A DNA stretch of 27,011 bases from Coprococcus sp. (GTDB lineage Bacteria; Bacillota; Clostridia; Lachnospirales; Lachnospiraceae), in contig JAEDGW010000024.1 in assembly GCA_016297325.1 (NCBI GenBank), positions 1-27,011 on the forward strand, given 5' to 3'. Shown piece after piece: positions 15,673 to 24,706 of this stretch; within the stretch, counting starts at the first letter, position 1; each line of letters begins with the position of its first letter. The translations under genes and the position numbers were made by a program. The notes below the pieces were generated by a model. It saw only the letters and a list, made by a program, of their open reading frames with translations. It was not told where the DNA came from and searched no databases.

Positions 15673-15726
15673 ATACACACAGGAGACATCATACGTTGTA
15701 CTATAACCTCACAAAGGAGGTATAAC

Positions 15727-16131
15727 ATGCATTACAGCACAACAAATCCATTGCCGGCTCTCATTAAATATTTCAGGAGAAAGGCAGGTCTTACACAGGC
15801 TGAAGTAGCCGAATCGCTGTCCATATCCCGCTCAGGATATGCAAATTACGAGGAGGGACGCAATATCCCCAACATAGAACAGACAATAAAACTATCTGAG
15901 CTTCTAAACCACGATCTATTATATGCATACACCATATCCTCAAGATATATGCAGGAGCATGCAGAGATGGCACACCAGATGGTCATGGAGTCAAACAATT
16001 ATCTGTCAACGATCGAGTCAAATGACAACGCAGCAAATCTCATCACCAATTATGCTTCACTTAACAAAGATGACAGGCGTCTTGTCGACACATTTGTAAA
16101 AAATCTACGCGATAAAGAGACATTTCTATGA
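15727..16131 (+). CDS. XRE-family transcriptional regulator
   Basis: 134 residues. The helix-turn-helix at ~10-62 reads IKYFRRKAGLTQAEVAESLSISRSGYANYEEGRNIPN, followed by the conserved LSELL helix. The C-terminal half is helical with no known ligand domain recognised; it ends in RRLVDTFVKNLRDK, a segment common in XRE regulators of Firmicutes. ATG at 15727 has a perfect AAAGGAGG five bases after its last G. It opens a two-gene plus-strand block inside minus-strand surroundings. No clear promoter could be picked. Target unknown; the operator-like repeats upstream suggest autoregulation. Confidence 0.9.
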   Translation: MHYSTTNPLPALIKYFRRKAGLTQAEVAESLSISRSGYANYEEGRNIPNIEQTIKLSELLNHDLLYAYTISSRYMQEHAEMAHQMVMESNNYLSTIESNDNAANLITNYASLNKDDRRLVDTFVKNLRDKETFL

Positions 16132-16138
16132 CAGGGCA

Positions 16139-16153
16139 GCCTGCATGGCAGGC
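16139..16153 (+). other. Small perfect hairpin between the two XRE genes
   Basis: GCCTGC-ATG-GCAGGC, a 6-base stem with a 3-base loop, begins 8 bases after the first stop codon. No T run follows, so it is not a typical terminator. It may protect or separate the two halves of the mRNA. Confidence 0.45.
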
Positions 16154-16206
16154 CATAACGTACAGATCAAAACTAATTCTACAAAATCTAAAAAAGGAAG
16201 TCTGAT

Positions 16207-16671
16207 ATGAAAAATCTCGAAAATAACAAAAAACAGGAATCAAACGAACCCAAAGAAAAAAAGCAGCGCGGAAGGCAGACCGAAAACAACTCAGTAATAG
16301 GTGCCGCTCTCAAAGCACTGAGAACCAGCAAGGATCTCAGACAGCAGGATCTTGCCGCAATCCTTGAGATATCAGTATCCGCATATTCACACTATGAATG
16401 CGGCGAGCGCATACCTGACCTTATAAGTCTCATCCGGATATCAAACCTGTACACCATCAATGTGAATTATCTGGTTCTGCTAACTTCAATCGATATAGCG
16501 AAGAAAAGCGATATAGATATAAATGATATATTCAAAGCTTTCAGCTACAGCAAAACTCTTGAAAAGGAGGAGGCAAGCATTCTTTCAGTATGCAAACGCC
16601 TGTCCCCTGCCGGGAGAAAAAATCTAAAGATATTTCTCACCTCAGCTATAGAAGCAGAGTCAGTATTCTGA
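16207..16671 (+). CDS. Second XRE-family transcriptional regulator
   Basis: 154 residues. A very hydrophilic Lys/Glu/Asn-rich N-terminal arm (1-~28) precedes the helix-turn-helix at ~31-85: LKALRTSKDLRQQDLAAILEISVSAYSHYECGERIPD. The C-terminal ~60 residues are helical and end in CKRLSPAGRKNLKIFLTSA. ATG at 16207 follows AAGGAAG six bases upstream. It lies 75 bases after the first XRE gene and is convergent with the radical SAM gene, only 17 bases away, with no visible terminator between. The paired arrangement suggests co-expression; the target is not evident. Confidence 0.88.
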   Translation: MKNLENNKKQESNEPKEKKQRGRQTENNSVIGAALKALRTSKDLRQQDLAAILEISVSAYSHYECGERIPDLISLIRISNLYTINVNYLVLLTSIDIAKKSDIDINDIFKAFSYSKTLEKEEASILSVCKRLSPAGRKNLKIFLTSAIEAESVF

Positions 16672-16688
16672 TATCAGATATGCCAAAG

Positions 16689-17567
16689 CTACAACTCAGC
16701 AATGATCTTATTAAGACGGTTCAGGACATTCTTCTTGTCCGCACTCCACATGGGTGCAGTCAAAATATTCTTTGGCCCATCTCCAGTAAATCGGTGGACT
16801 ACCATGTCCTCAGGTATCTCTTTCAGGCATGCGCACAATATGTCCGCATACTCTTCAAATGATAATGGAGTGACATCCCCGTCCAGATACATCTGTTCAA
16901 GAACCGTACCCTTTAGGATATGCAGAAGCTGCAGCTTTATTCCGTCAGCCCCGCTTTTAACTATATATCGCACCGTGTCAACCATATCGTCCACAGTCTC
17001 ACCGGGCAGTCCGATTATCATATGTACTATGATGTGCACATCCAGTTTTTTCAGTCTGGCCATTGCTTCATCATACACTTTCAGTTCATAGCCTCTGTTT
17101 ATGAGTCTTGCGGTACTCTCTTTTGAAGTCTGAAGTCCAAGTTCTATCCACACAGGCTTTATCCTGGCGATATCTTCTATCATATCGATAACATCATCGC
17201 CAAAGCAATCCGGTCTGGATGCAATAGACACGGCAGCAATATCCTCCCGGCATGCAGCAGCCATAAATTTGCTTTTGAGCAGCAGTGCATCGCCATATGT
17301 ATTTGTAAATGACTGGAAATAGGCAATATATCTATCACATCTGCATTTGTCTGATATTCTCTTCTTTGCCACTTCTATCTGCTCATCTATGCCAAGCGAC
17401 GCATCTTCAGAGAAATCACCTGAGCCGCTTGCGCTGCAGAAAATACAGCCACCTGTTCCAGCCGTGCCATCACGGTTTGGACAGGTGGTTCCTGCATTTA
17501 ACGATATTTTATATAATTTTTCTCCGAATGTATCACGGATATATGCATTCGTGGTATATAGCTTCAT
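16689..17567 (-). CDS. Radical SAM protein of the TIGR01212/YhcC type
   Basis: 292 residues, close to the family norm (~300). The cluster cysteines are C29, C41 and C44 in TTCPNRDGTAGTGGCIFC, the spacing characteristic of TIGR01212. Further family marks are AYFQSFTNTYGD, SIASRPDC, WIELGLQTS and HMIIGLPGET. The substrate is not established in the family (related to Elp3-like radical SAM proteins). The frame starts with a GTG at 17573, but that leaves one base after AGAAGG. ATG 17565-17567 has 7 bases spacing and is preferred. The ribosome site sits at the stop of the pyrophosphatase gene (11-base gap), so the two are probably co-transcribed. Confidence 0.9.
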   Translation of the reverse strand: MKLYTTNAYIRDTFGEKLYKISLNAGTTCPNRDGTAGTGGCIFCSASGSGDFSEDASLGIDEQIEVAKKRISDKCRCDRYIAYFQSFTNTYGDALLLKSKFMAAACREDIAAVSIASRPDCFGDDVIDMIEDIARIKPVWIELGLQTSKESTARLINRGYELKVYDEAMARLKKLDVHIIVHMIIGLPGETVDDMVDTVRYIVKSGADGIKLQLLHILKGTVLEQMYLDGDVTPLSFEEYADILCACLKEIPEDMVVHRFTGDGPKNILTAPMWSADKKNVLNRLNKIIAEL

Positions 17568-17578
17568 AGTCACACCTT

Positions 17579-19225
17579 CTATATCTGATGGGTAGCCTTT
17601 ACGAGAGCAGGGACTATCTGCTTCTTTCTGGAAACAACACCCGGGAGATAACCGTAGCCATCCTCAAAGTCAACTTCAAACGCCTTGTGGCACAGCTCCT
17701 CAGCTCCGTCGCCTGAACAAATCATTCCTGATCCTTCCTGCAGTATATTTGTCATTGCAAACAGTACCACATCACATCCAGGTTCAGTGTATGAGCTGAG
17801 ATATTTTCTCATATCATTCTTGATACGGGCTATCTCCTTCTCGTTTACAGAATTGATCTGTCCAACAGCGATGACCATATCGCCTATATCAAACTTCTTG
17901 AAATCCTGATGGAGTATCTCATCCATAGTCTTGTCCTTTAAGTTGCTTCCGGCATCGAACATCTCCATCGCGAATTCATATATGTCTATCTCCGCAAGCC
18001 TTGCAAGCTCCTTGGCAGCAGCTTCATCTATAAAAGTACACGTAGGCGATTTGAATGCCAGGGTGTCTGAAAGAATGGCTGCGCAGAGGAGTCCCGCTAT
18101 CGGTTTGTCTATCTTTACATTCTGTTCTCTGTACATCTGGAAAATGATAGTCGCAGTACATCCAAGCGGTTGATTTCTAAAATACACAGGGTTCATAGTC
18201 TCGATATTCGCAATCCTGTGATGATCAATGATCTCAAGGATCTCCGCATTCTCCACGCCATCAACAGACTGCGTTCTCTCGTTGTGATCCACAAGGATGA
18301 GCTGTTTCTTTCTCGCATTGATGTAGTTACGTCTCGACACAAGGCCCTTATAGTTGCCGTAACCATCCGTAACCGGGAAGTATCTCACTCTCGTCTTTGC
18401 CATGGTGGTCTTAAGCGTCTCTATGTCATCATCCTCATAGAAAGTCATGATGCGGTCTCTTATCATAAAAAATCCTATCGGCATACTCTGTCCTATAAGT
18501 CTGGCAACGGCATAGGTATCCGTCGGTGTTATGACTACCGCGCACCCCTTATTCTTTGCAAATTCCAGAACCACATCTGATATGCTGTTTACAAGGCAGA
18601 CAATAAGCATACTTGCCCCGCAGTTTATGGCTGCAAGCTGTGCCTCAACCCTGTCACTCACTATCACTATGTCATTTTCCTTGACATGTCTTTCAAGAAT
18701 GTCAACCTGGGCCGCACCTACAATAACTCTTCCATCCTTCACATATTCGTCAGCATCACCATACACAAGCTCACCATTTATGGTATCTATTATATGTGAG
18801 AACTTTGTACCGGCTATGAACAGTGAATTATCATCCTTTTCAAGCATATAAGCCTCAGCGATATCTCCGACTGTTATAATACCCTTTATCTTGCCATTGT
18901 TCACAACAGGGAGTGTTGTCGCATCATTGTCCTGCATGATCTCAAATGCTCTCTTCATAGTGATGTCGCCCGACACGCCATCAACCATTCTGTAAGCTAT
19001 GTCTTTCACCTGCACATTTACGTTGCTCACAAGTTCAGGTGCCTTCACTCCGAAATAATCAAGGACAAACTGAGTCTCCTTATTTATATTGCCAGCTCTC
19101 TTTGGTATATATTTCTTCTCATGCTGATTTTTCAGATTGGCGTATGCTATCGCTGAACATATGGAATCCGTGTCAGGATTCTTGTGTCCTATGACAAACA
19201 CCTCATCTGTAGGAATATTATGCAT
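17579..19225 (-). CDS. ppaC: CBS-domain manganese-dependent inorganic pyrophosphatase
   Basis: 548 residues, much longer than plain family II pyrophosphatases (~310) because of an inserted regulatory part. Order: DHH part 1 with GHKNPDTDS (H14, D18, D20), CBS 1 (~75-125), DRTGG-like domain (~165-225), CBS 2 (~250-305), DHH motif at D334-H335-H336, DHHA2 domain to the end (GYLPGVVSRKKQIVPAL). Hydrolyses pyrophosphate to phosphate. In known clostridial homologues AMP/ADP inhibit, while ATP and diadenosine polyphosphates activate, through the CBS/DRTGG insert. ATG 19223-19225 has GAGGTG just upstream. Followed at 11 bases by the YhcC-type gene. Confidence 0.94.
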   Translation of the reverse strand: MHNIPTDEVFVIGHKNPDTDSICSAIAYANLKNQHEKKYIPKRAGNINKETQFVLDYFGVKAPELVSNVNVQVKDIAYRMVDGVSGDITMKRAFEIMQDNDATTLPVVNNGKIKGIITVGDIAEAYMLEKDDNSLFIAGTKFSHIIDTINGELVYGDADEYVKDGRVIVGAAQVDILERHVKENDIVIVSDRVEAQLAAINCGASMLIVCLVNSISDVVLEFAKNKGCAVVITPTDTYAVARLIGQSMPIGFFMIRDRIMTFYEDDDIETLKTTMAKTRVRYFPVTDGYGNYKGLVSRRNYINARKKQLILVDHNERTQSVDGVENAEILEIIDHHRIANIETMNPVYFRNQPLGCTATIIFQMYREQNVKIDKPIAGLLCAAILSDTLAFKSPTCTFIDEAAAKELARLAEIDIYEFAMEMFDAGSNLKDKTMDEILHQDFKKFDIGDMVIAVGQINSVNEKEIARIKNDMRKYLSSYTEPGCDVVLFAMTNILQEGSGMICSGDGAEELCHKAFEVDFEDGYGYLPGVVSRKKQIVPALVKATHQI

Positions 19226-19340
19226 ATTTCACCTCTAATTTCATTTAAATATTATTATCTGTCTTTTCTGCTCAATATATGAAATATCAATAAGAACATC
19301 TCTTATAAATCTCACTTGTCCATAAGAATAAATTGAATGA

Positions 19341-19392
19341 GGCAAAATGACAACCCCTTTTAACGTTGTATATCATTTTGCCCCATTTTTTA
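19341..19392. terminator. Long hairpin between carB and ppaC, probable terminator or leader structure
   Basis: Arms GGCAAAATGA (19341-19350) and TCATTTTGCC (19373-19382), with an inner ACAAC/GTTGT stem (19350-19354, 19365-19369). A T run (19386-19392) follows on the plus strand. No plus-strand gene lies upstream. On the minus strand, the direction of carB, the following tail is only weakly T-rich. Orientation is therefore uncertain. Confidence 0.5.
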
Positions 19393-19478
19393 TCTATTTA
19401 ACCACATGGTATTTCATGCACTACACAATATCGGTCTTCTGTAACATTTCCGATCTTACCATGTTTTTTCACAGATTC

Positions 19479-22400
19479 TTATATCTCGCTTATGTCCACA
19501 AGTGAAAGCTTTGTGGTATCTGCTGTCTCAAGACTTGTAAGCAGCGCATCGGCTGTATCAAGGCTTGTAAGACATGTAACACCTGTCTCAACCGCATGGC
19601 GTCTGATGATGAATCCATCCTTGCTTCGCTCAACCCCCTGTGATGGAGTGTCGATGATCAGATCAATCTCATGGCTCAGTATCAGGTCAAGCAGATTTGG
19701 TGATGGCTCCTCAACCTTGTTGATAAGCTTTGCAGGAACACCGTTCTCATTGAGAACTCTGCATGTGCTTCTTGTTGAATATATCTCATATCCAAGTGCA
19801 GCAAATCTCTTTCCTATGCTGATTGCATCCATCTTGTCAGAATCCTTTACTGTGAGGATCATCTTCTTTGTCTTTGGAAGGCTGATTCCAGCTCCAAGGA
19901 ACGCCTTATAAAGAGCCTCGTTGTAGTTCTTGGATATACCAAGACACTCTCCTGTTGACTTCATCTCAGGTCCAAGACTTATCTCAGCGCCTCTGATCTT
20001 CTCAAATGAGAATACAGGCTTCTTGATTGCAAAATACTCTGACTCCGGCTGAAGTCCAGGTGTGTAACCCATATCCTTGATCTTCTCACCTGTGATAACA
20101 CGTGTTGCAAGATCTACGATAGGAATACCTGTTACCTTGCTTATATATGGAACTGTACGGCTTGAACGAGGATTTACCTCTATTACATACACTTCTTCAT
20201 TGTATGCGATAAACTGTATATTTATAAGTCCGATTACGTGCAGGCTGTTTGCAAGTTTCTTGGTGTAATCAGCAATGACTCTCTTTGTCTTTGGTGAGAG
20301 CGTCTGGGCAGGATATACTGAGATACTGTCTCCTGAATGTATACCAGCTCTCTCAACATGCTCCATGATACCAGGGATAAGGATATCCTCGCCATCACAT
20401 ACAGCATCGACCTCAACCTCTTTACCCATGATGTACTTATCTACAAGTATTGGGTGCTCCTGGGTATGTCTGTTGATTATATCCATGAACTCTATTATAT
20501 CCTTGTCAGAGATAGCTATCTGCATTCCCTGTCCACCGAGAACGTATGAAGGTCTTACAAGGACCGGATAACCCAGCTCATTTGCTGCCTCAAGTGCCTC
20601 TTCTCTTGTAAATACAGTCTTGCCGGCAGGTCTTGGTATGCAGCACTTCTCAAGGATCTCGTCGAAGAGCTCTCTATCCTCTGCTGCATCTACATTCTCT
20701 GCGCTTGTTCCAAGGATAGGTACTCCCATCTCCATAAGTGCCTCTGTGAGCTTGATGGCTGTCTGTCCACCAAACTGTACAACAGCGCCGTCTGGATGCT
20801 CCAGATTAACGATCGCCTCAACATCCTCTGCTGTAAGCGGCTCAAAGTAAAGCTTATTTGCTATATCAAAGTCTGTGCTGACTGTCTCAGGGTTGTTGTT
20901 GACGATGATAGTCTCATAACCCTTTCTCTCAAATGCCCATGTGCTGTGAACTGAGCAGTAATCGAACTCGATACCCTGACCGATTCTGATAGGACCAGAT
21001 CCGAGAACCATGACTTTCTTTCTTGAATTGTCCTCAGCAACCTCGTTCTCCAGAGAGTCAAAACATGAATAGTAATATGGAGTCATAGCATCAAACTCTG
21101 CTGCACATGTATCAACCATCTTGAAGTGCGCCGTTACACCATAGTCGTAACGCATCTGTCTGATCTCTTTCTCTGTCTTGCCTGTGAGTCTTGCGATAAC
21201 CTTGTCAGGGAACTCAACTCTCTTGATCTCCTTCATGAGTTCCTTGGAGATATCTCCCTTAGACTCGATTATCTTCCTCTCAGTCTTTACAAGGTTGTGG
21301 ATCTTGTCTATGAACCATCTGTCGATCTTTGTGATATCATAGATCTGATCGTATGAGATTCCACGTCTGATAGCCTCAGCTATGACGTAGATACGTCTGT
21401 CATCTACATGACCAAGAAGCTTTATAACCTCTTCATCTGTCATATCCTTGTATCTGCTTGACCAGAGACTGTCTACGTGCTGCTCCAGTGAACGGAGAGC
21501 CTTCATCAGTGCACCCTCAAAGTTTGTACAGATACTCATAACCTCACCGGTTGCCTTCATCTGTGTTGTCAGATCATGGTCAGCGGCGATGAATTTATCA
21601 AATGGAAGTCTAGGAATCTTGACAACCACATAGTCAAGTGCCGGCTCAAAGCTGGCATATGTCTTCTTTGTAATAGCGTTCTTGATCTCATCCAGATTAT
21701 ATCCAAGGGCAATCTTGGCTGAAACCTTTGCGATAGGATATCCGGTTGCCTTGGACGCAAGGGCTGATGATCTTGAAACTCTTGGGTTTACCTCGATAAC
21801 ACAGTACTCAAATGAATTAGGATTCAGAGCGAACTGGACGTTACATCCACCTTTGATGTTGAGCTCTGAGATAATGTTCAGCGCTGAACTTCTCAGCATC
21901 TGATACTCCTTGTCTCCAAGTGTCTGTGATGGAGCAACAACTATAGAATCACCTGTATGGACTCCGACAGGATCGAGGTTCTCCATGTTACATACAGTTA
22001 TACATGTACCGTTTCCGTCACGCATAACCTCGTACTCAATCTCCTTCCAGCCTGCGATACATCTCTCAACAAGAACCTGTCCAACACGCGAAAGTCTCAG
22101 ACCGTTCATGAGGATCTCCTTGAACTCTTCCTCGTTGTTGGCGATACCACCGCCTGAACCTCCAAGAGTATATGCAGGGCGGAGAACTACAGGATATCCG
22201 ATCTTCTTTACGAAATTGAGACCTCCCTGAACAGTTGTAACGACCTCTGAAGGTGCTACAGGCTCATGTATCTTCTCCATGGTCTTCTTGAACTCAAGTC
22301 TGTCCTCTGCCTTCTTGATAGTCGTTGAAGATGTTCCTATAAGAAGCACATCATGTTCTCTGAGGAATCCTGACTCATCAAGCTCCATAGCAATGTTGAG

Positions 22401-22685
22401 GGCTGCCTGGCCGCCGAGTGTTGGCAGAAGGCTGTCCGGCTTCTCCTTCTCAATGATAGCCTTTACAACATCAACTGTAAGAGGCTCAATATATACCTTA
22501 TCTGCTATATCCTTATCTGTCATGATAGTTGCAGGGTTTGAGTTGATGAGGACAACGCACAGTCCCTCTTCCTTCAGGGAACGACACGCCTGTGTACCAG
22601 CATAATCAAACTCAGCAGCCTGACCGATAACTATAGGACCTGAACCGATAACTACAACCTTTTTTATATTAGGATTCTTTGGCAT
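19479..22685 (-). CDS. carB: Carbamoyl phosphate synthase large subunit
   Basis: 1068 residues, standard for CarB. Two homologous synthetase halves are visible. The first opens with KKVVVIGSGPIVIGQAAEFDYAG near residue 8 and has GGSGGGIA in its ATP-grasp loop. The second opens with KKVMVLGSGPIRIGQGIEFDYCS near residue 555 and has VLGGQGM in its loop. The C-terminal MGS-like regulatory domain (~930-1068) includes GYEIYSTRSTCRVL and DLIIDTPSQG. Makes carbamoyl phosphate from bicarbonate, ammonia (passed from CarA) and 2 ATP, for pyrimidine and arginine synthesis. The ATG overlaps the carA stop as TAATG, with GGAGGT upstream inside carA, so translation is coupled. Confidence 0.97.
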   Translation of the reverse strand: MPKNPNIKKVVVIGSGPIVIGQAAEFDYAGTQACRSLKEEGLCVVLINSNPATIMTDKDIADKVYIEPLTVDVVKAIIEKEKPDSLLPTLGGQAALNIAMELDESGFLREHDVLLIGTSSTTIKKAEDRLEFKKTMEKIHEPVAPSEVVTTVQGGLNFVKKIGYPVVLRPAYTLGGSGGGIANNEEEFKEILMNGLRLSRVGQVLVERCIAGWKEIEYEVMRDGNGTCITVCNMENLDPVGVHTGDSIVVAPSQTLGDKEYQMLRSSALNIISELNIKGGCNVQFALNPNSFEYCVIEVNPRVSRSSALASKATGYPIAKVSAKIALGYNLDEIKNAITKKTYASFEPALDYVVVKIPRLPFDKFIAADHDLTTQMKATGEVMSICTNFEGALMKALRSLEQHVDSLWSSRYKDMTDEEVIKLLGHVDDRRIYVIAEAIRRGISYDQIYDITKIDRWFIDKIHNLVKTERKIIESKGDISKELMKEIKRVEFPDKVIARLTGKTEKEIRQMRYDYGVTAHFKMVDTCAAEFDAMTPYYYSCFDSLENEVAEDNSRKKVMVLGSGPIRIGQGIEFDYCSVHSTWAFERKGYETIIVNNNPETVSTDFDIANKLYFEPLTAEDVEAIVNLEHPDGAVVQFGGQTAIKLTEALMEMGVPILGTSAENVDAAEDRELFDEILEKCCIPRPAGKTVFTREEALEAANELGYPVLVRPSYVLGGQGMQIAISDKDIIEFMDIINRHTQEHPILVDKYIMGKEVEVDAVCDGEDILIPGIMEHVERAGIHSGDSISVYPAQTLSPKTKRVIADYTKKLANSLHVIGLINIQFIAYNEEVYVIEVNPRSSRTVPYISKVTGIPIVDLATRVITGEKIKDMGYTPGLQPESEYFAIKKPVFSFEKIRGAEISLGPEMKSTGECLGISKNYNEALYKAFLGAGISLPKTKKMILTVKDSDKMDAISIGKRFAALGYEIYSTRSTCRVLNENGVPAKLINKVEEPSPNLLDLILSHEIDLIIDTPSQGVERSKDGFIIRRHAVETGVTCLTSLDTADALLTSLETADTTKLSLVDISEI

Positions 22686-23758
22686 TACTTTGACACCTCC
22701 ATCATATTCATAAATGTATCAAACAGTGAATCTGTATCCAGCGGACCTGCACATGCCTCCGGATGGAACTGGACTGTCTGGGCATTCTTTCCGAGATAAT
22801 GAACTCCCTCTACTGTTCCATCATTTACATTTACAAAGCTGACCTCTGCGATCTTTCTGTCGAGGCTGTCCTCCTTAACCATATATCCATGGTTCTGTGT
22901 AGAAATATATACCTTTCCGGTCTTCATATCTCTTACAGGATGGTTTGCGCCTCTGTGACCATACTTCATCTTCTCTGTATCTCCGCCGTTGGCCAGCGCC
23001 ATGAGCTGATGTCCAAGACATATTGCAAAAATTGGAATATCTGTATCGAAAAGCTTCTTTACCTGAGCTATTGTGACCTTACACTCTTTTGGATCTCCAG
23101 GACCATTGGTGAGCATGATTCCGTCTGGAGCGTCTGCGATGATCTCCTCAGCAGGTGTCTCTGCAGGATATACAGTAACCTGACAGCCTCTTGCAAGGAG
23201 TGACTTGACAATGTTCTTTTTAACACCAAGATCAATGACTGCAACCTTATAGCCGTCACCAGGATAGAACATTTTCTCTTTACATGTTACATCAAGAACA
23301 ACATGTCCCATCTTCCATGCCTTTATACGCTTAAGGCACTCATCAAGATCATAATTCTCATCAGTTGTGATCATACCTCTCATGGTACCATCTTTTCTGA
23401 GGATCTTGGTAAGTGTTCTGGTATCTATTCCTTCTATACCAGTTATATTATTCTCAACAAGAAATTCGTTTATGGTCATCTCGCTTCTGAAATTACTAGG
23501 AGTCTTGCAGAGCTCTCTAACAATGAATCCTGACTGCCAAGGTCTGCCAGCCTCCATATCCTCTCTGCATATACCATAGTTGCCTATAAGCGGATATGTC
23601 ATACAAACTGACTGCCCTGCATATGATGGATCTGTAAGAATTTCCAGATAGCCAGTCATCGAAGTATTGAACACTATCTCACTGATTATCTCGTCAGTTG
23701 ATCCAATACTTTTACCTTCAAATACGTGTCCGTCTTCAAGTATCAAAAAAGCTTTCAT
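22685..23758 (-). CDS. carA: Carbamoyl phosphate synthase small (glutaminase) subunit
   Basis: 357 residues. N-terminal CPSase domain (FLILEDGHVFEG, FNTSMTGYLEILTDPSYAGQ) and a C-terminal class I glutamine amidotransferase. The nucleophile is C247 in AICLGHQLMALANGG, and the His-Glu pair lies in VQFHPEACAGP. Releases ammonia from glutamine for CarB. The frame extends 12 codons upstream, but ATG 23756-23758 (MKAFLILEDG) follows AAAGGA by 8 bases and matches the family start. The stop overlaps the carB start by one base. A candidate promoter and a long AT-rich leader lie upstream (23759-23976). Confidence 0.97.
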   Translation of the reverse strand: MKAFLILEDGHVFEGKSIGSTDEIISEIVFNTSMTGYLEILTDPSYAGQSVCMTYPLIGNYGICREDMEAGRPWQSGFIVRELCKTPSNFRSEMTINEFLVENNITGIEGIDTRTLTKILRKDGTMRGMITTDENYDLDECLKRIKAWKMGHVVLDVTCKEKMFYPGDGYKVAVIDLGVKKNIVKSLLARGCQVTVYPAETPAEEIIADAPDGIMLTNGPGDPKECKVTIAQVKKLFDTDIPIFAICLGHQLMALANGGDTEKMKYGHRGANHPVRDMKTGKVYISTQNHGYMVKEDSLDRKIAEVSFVNVNDGTVEGVHYLGKNAQTVQFHPEACAGPLDTDSLFDTFMNMMEVSK

Positions 23759-23792
23759 AATCGTATTCCTTTCGTTTTTTCTATTTTTGCTC

Positions 23793-23853
23793 AAAAAAAA
23801 AGAGTGAAAACGGGGAAATACTTGAGATAACCCACATTATTGGCCTCTTTTTT
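23793..23853 (-). promoter_or_regulatory. carAB leader with a possible long-range terminator-like pairing
   Basis: On the minus strand AAAAAAGAG (near 23845-23853) can pair with CTCTTTTTT in the run just before carA (T9 at 23793-23801), with about 40 bases between. CTCAA/TTGAG words offer an alternative pairing. This could be a pyrimidine-responsive attenuator, but I cannot find a convincing PyrR-binding loop. Confidence 0.25.
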
Positions 23854-23856
23854 CTT

Positions 23857-23885
23857 AATTTAATAAATACTACCACATTTGACAA
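23857..23885 (-). promoter_or_regulatory. Candidate promoter for carAB
   Basis: Minus strand TTGTCA (23880-23885; 5 of 6), 17 bases, TAAATT (23857-23862; 4 of 6). The start would be about 90 bases before the carA ATG. A weaker overlapping pair is TTGTAC (23890-23895)/TAGTAT (23867-23872), also at 17 bases. Confidence 0.45.
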
Positions 23886-23976
23886 GGCGGTACAATATTT
23901 TTTTCGATATATTTTTTATTTTTGTGTTCATGACAAAAATCTTTATTTTTATCCGGCTTTTTTATTCAAATTGTCA

Positions 23977-24624
23977 TCACTGTACTTGGCCATCTCTGAC
24001 CTCGGCGGCTTTCCTGCTGAACTCGCATCCACAGAAATTCTGTCTATAAAGGCCGTATTCCTTTGACAACTGGATAGAATGCCTGTATCCGTCCTTTTTC
24101 TTGAAATCGCTGAAAAGATAGTCTATACCATATTTCCTGCCCATCTCGTCACCTATCTCATTCAGCCAGTCAGCATTCTTATGAGGGCTTATGGACAAGG
24201 TTGTGGTAAATACATCATATCCATTCTCTTTGGCATAGGAAGCACTCTTTTCAAGTCTGAGCTTATAGCAGTCATAGCACCTGGCCCCACGCTCAGGAAG
24301 ATCCTCTCTTCCCCTTGCCATATCAAGGAACACCTGGGGATCATGCTCTGCAAGTTTTACCTCCACGCCATCCACATATACCTCATTAACAAAACGCTTA
24401 AGTTCCTCAAATCTTTTTATGTATTCCTCGTAATCGGTTATGTTTGGATTATAAAAATAAGCTGTAATATAAAAATGTTCGGCCAGAACAGACAGACAAT
24501 GACTCGAGCATGGTGCACAACAGCAATGCAGCAGCAACCGTGGTTTGGCATTTTGCTCATATTTTGTATCAAAAATTCTTATTTGTTCTTCCATTTTTTT
24601 ATAATAATTTGCATTCTGCATCAT
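23977..24624 (-). CDS. queH: Epoxyqueuosine reductase QueH
   Basis: 215 residues, the usual size for the DUF208/QueH family. The cysteine-rich signatures are HCCCAPCSS (C34, C35, C36, C39), GARCYDCYKLRLE near the middle and NFCGCEFS near the C-terminus. TTLSISPHKN is another family stretch. QueH carries an iron-sulfur cluster and reduces epoxyqueuosine to queuosine in tRNA, the alternative to cobalamin-dependent QueG. ATG 24622-24624 has AAGGAG six bases upstream; a second ATG follows at once (MMQNAN). Same strand as carAB, 218 bases upstream, but probably separately transcribed given the carAB promoter. No other queuosine genes are in the window. Confidence 0.93.
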   Translation of the reverse strand: MMQNANYYKKMEEQIRIFDTKYEQNAKPRLLLHCCCAPCSSHCLSVLAEHFYITAYFYNPNITDYEEYIKRFEELKRFVNEVYVDGVEVKLAEHDPQVFLDMARGREDLPERGARCYDCYKLRLEKSASYAKENGYDVFTTTLSISPHKNADWLNEIGDEMGRKYGIDYLFSDFKKKDGYRHSIQLSKEYGLYRQNFCGCEFSRKAAEVRDGQVQ

Positions 24625-24706
24625 TGTTATCTCCTTTTTTGGTAGTATTACACATTGTTTTTGATGATTTTTTGTCGATTTATGTGTATTTGTGCAATAT
24701 TGCTAG

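Noticed and set aside
15661..15726. Sigma-A promoter for the first XRE gene
   Set aside because: TATAAC and TACTAT words exist but no -35 box at suitable spacing could be found.
16139..16153. Terminator between the XRE genes
   Set aside because: Six-base hairpin without a T run; kept only as a small structure.
23757..23976. PyrR-regulated attenuator upstream of carAB
   Set aside because: No clear conserved PyrR-binding loop; only a weak long-range pairing, kept at low confidence.
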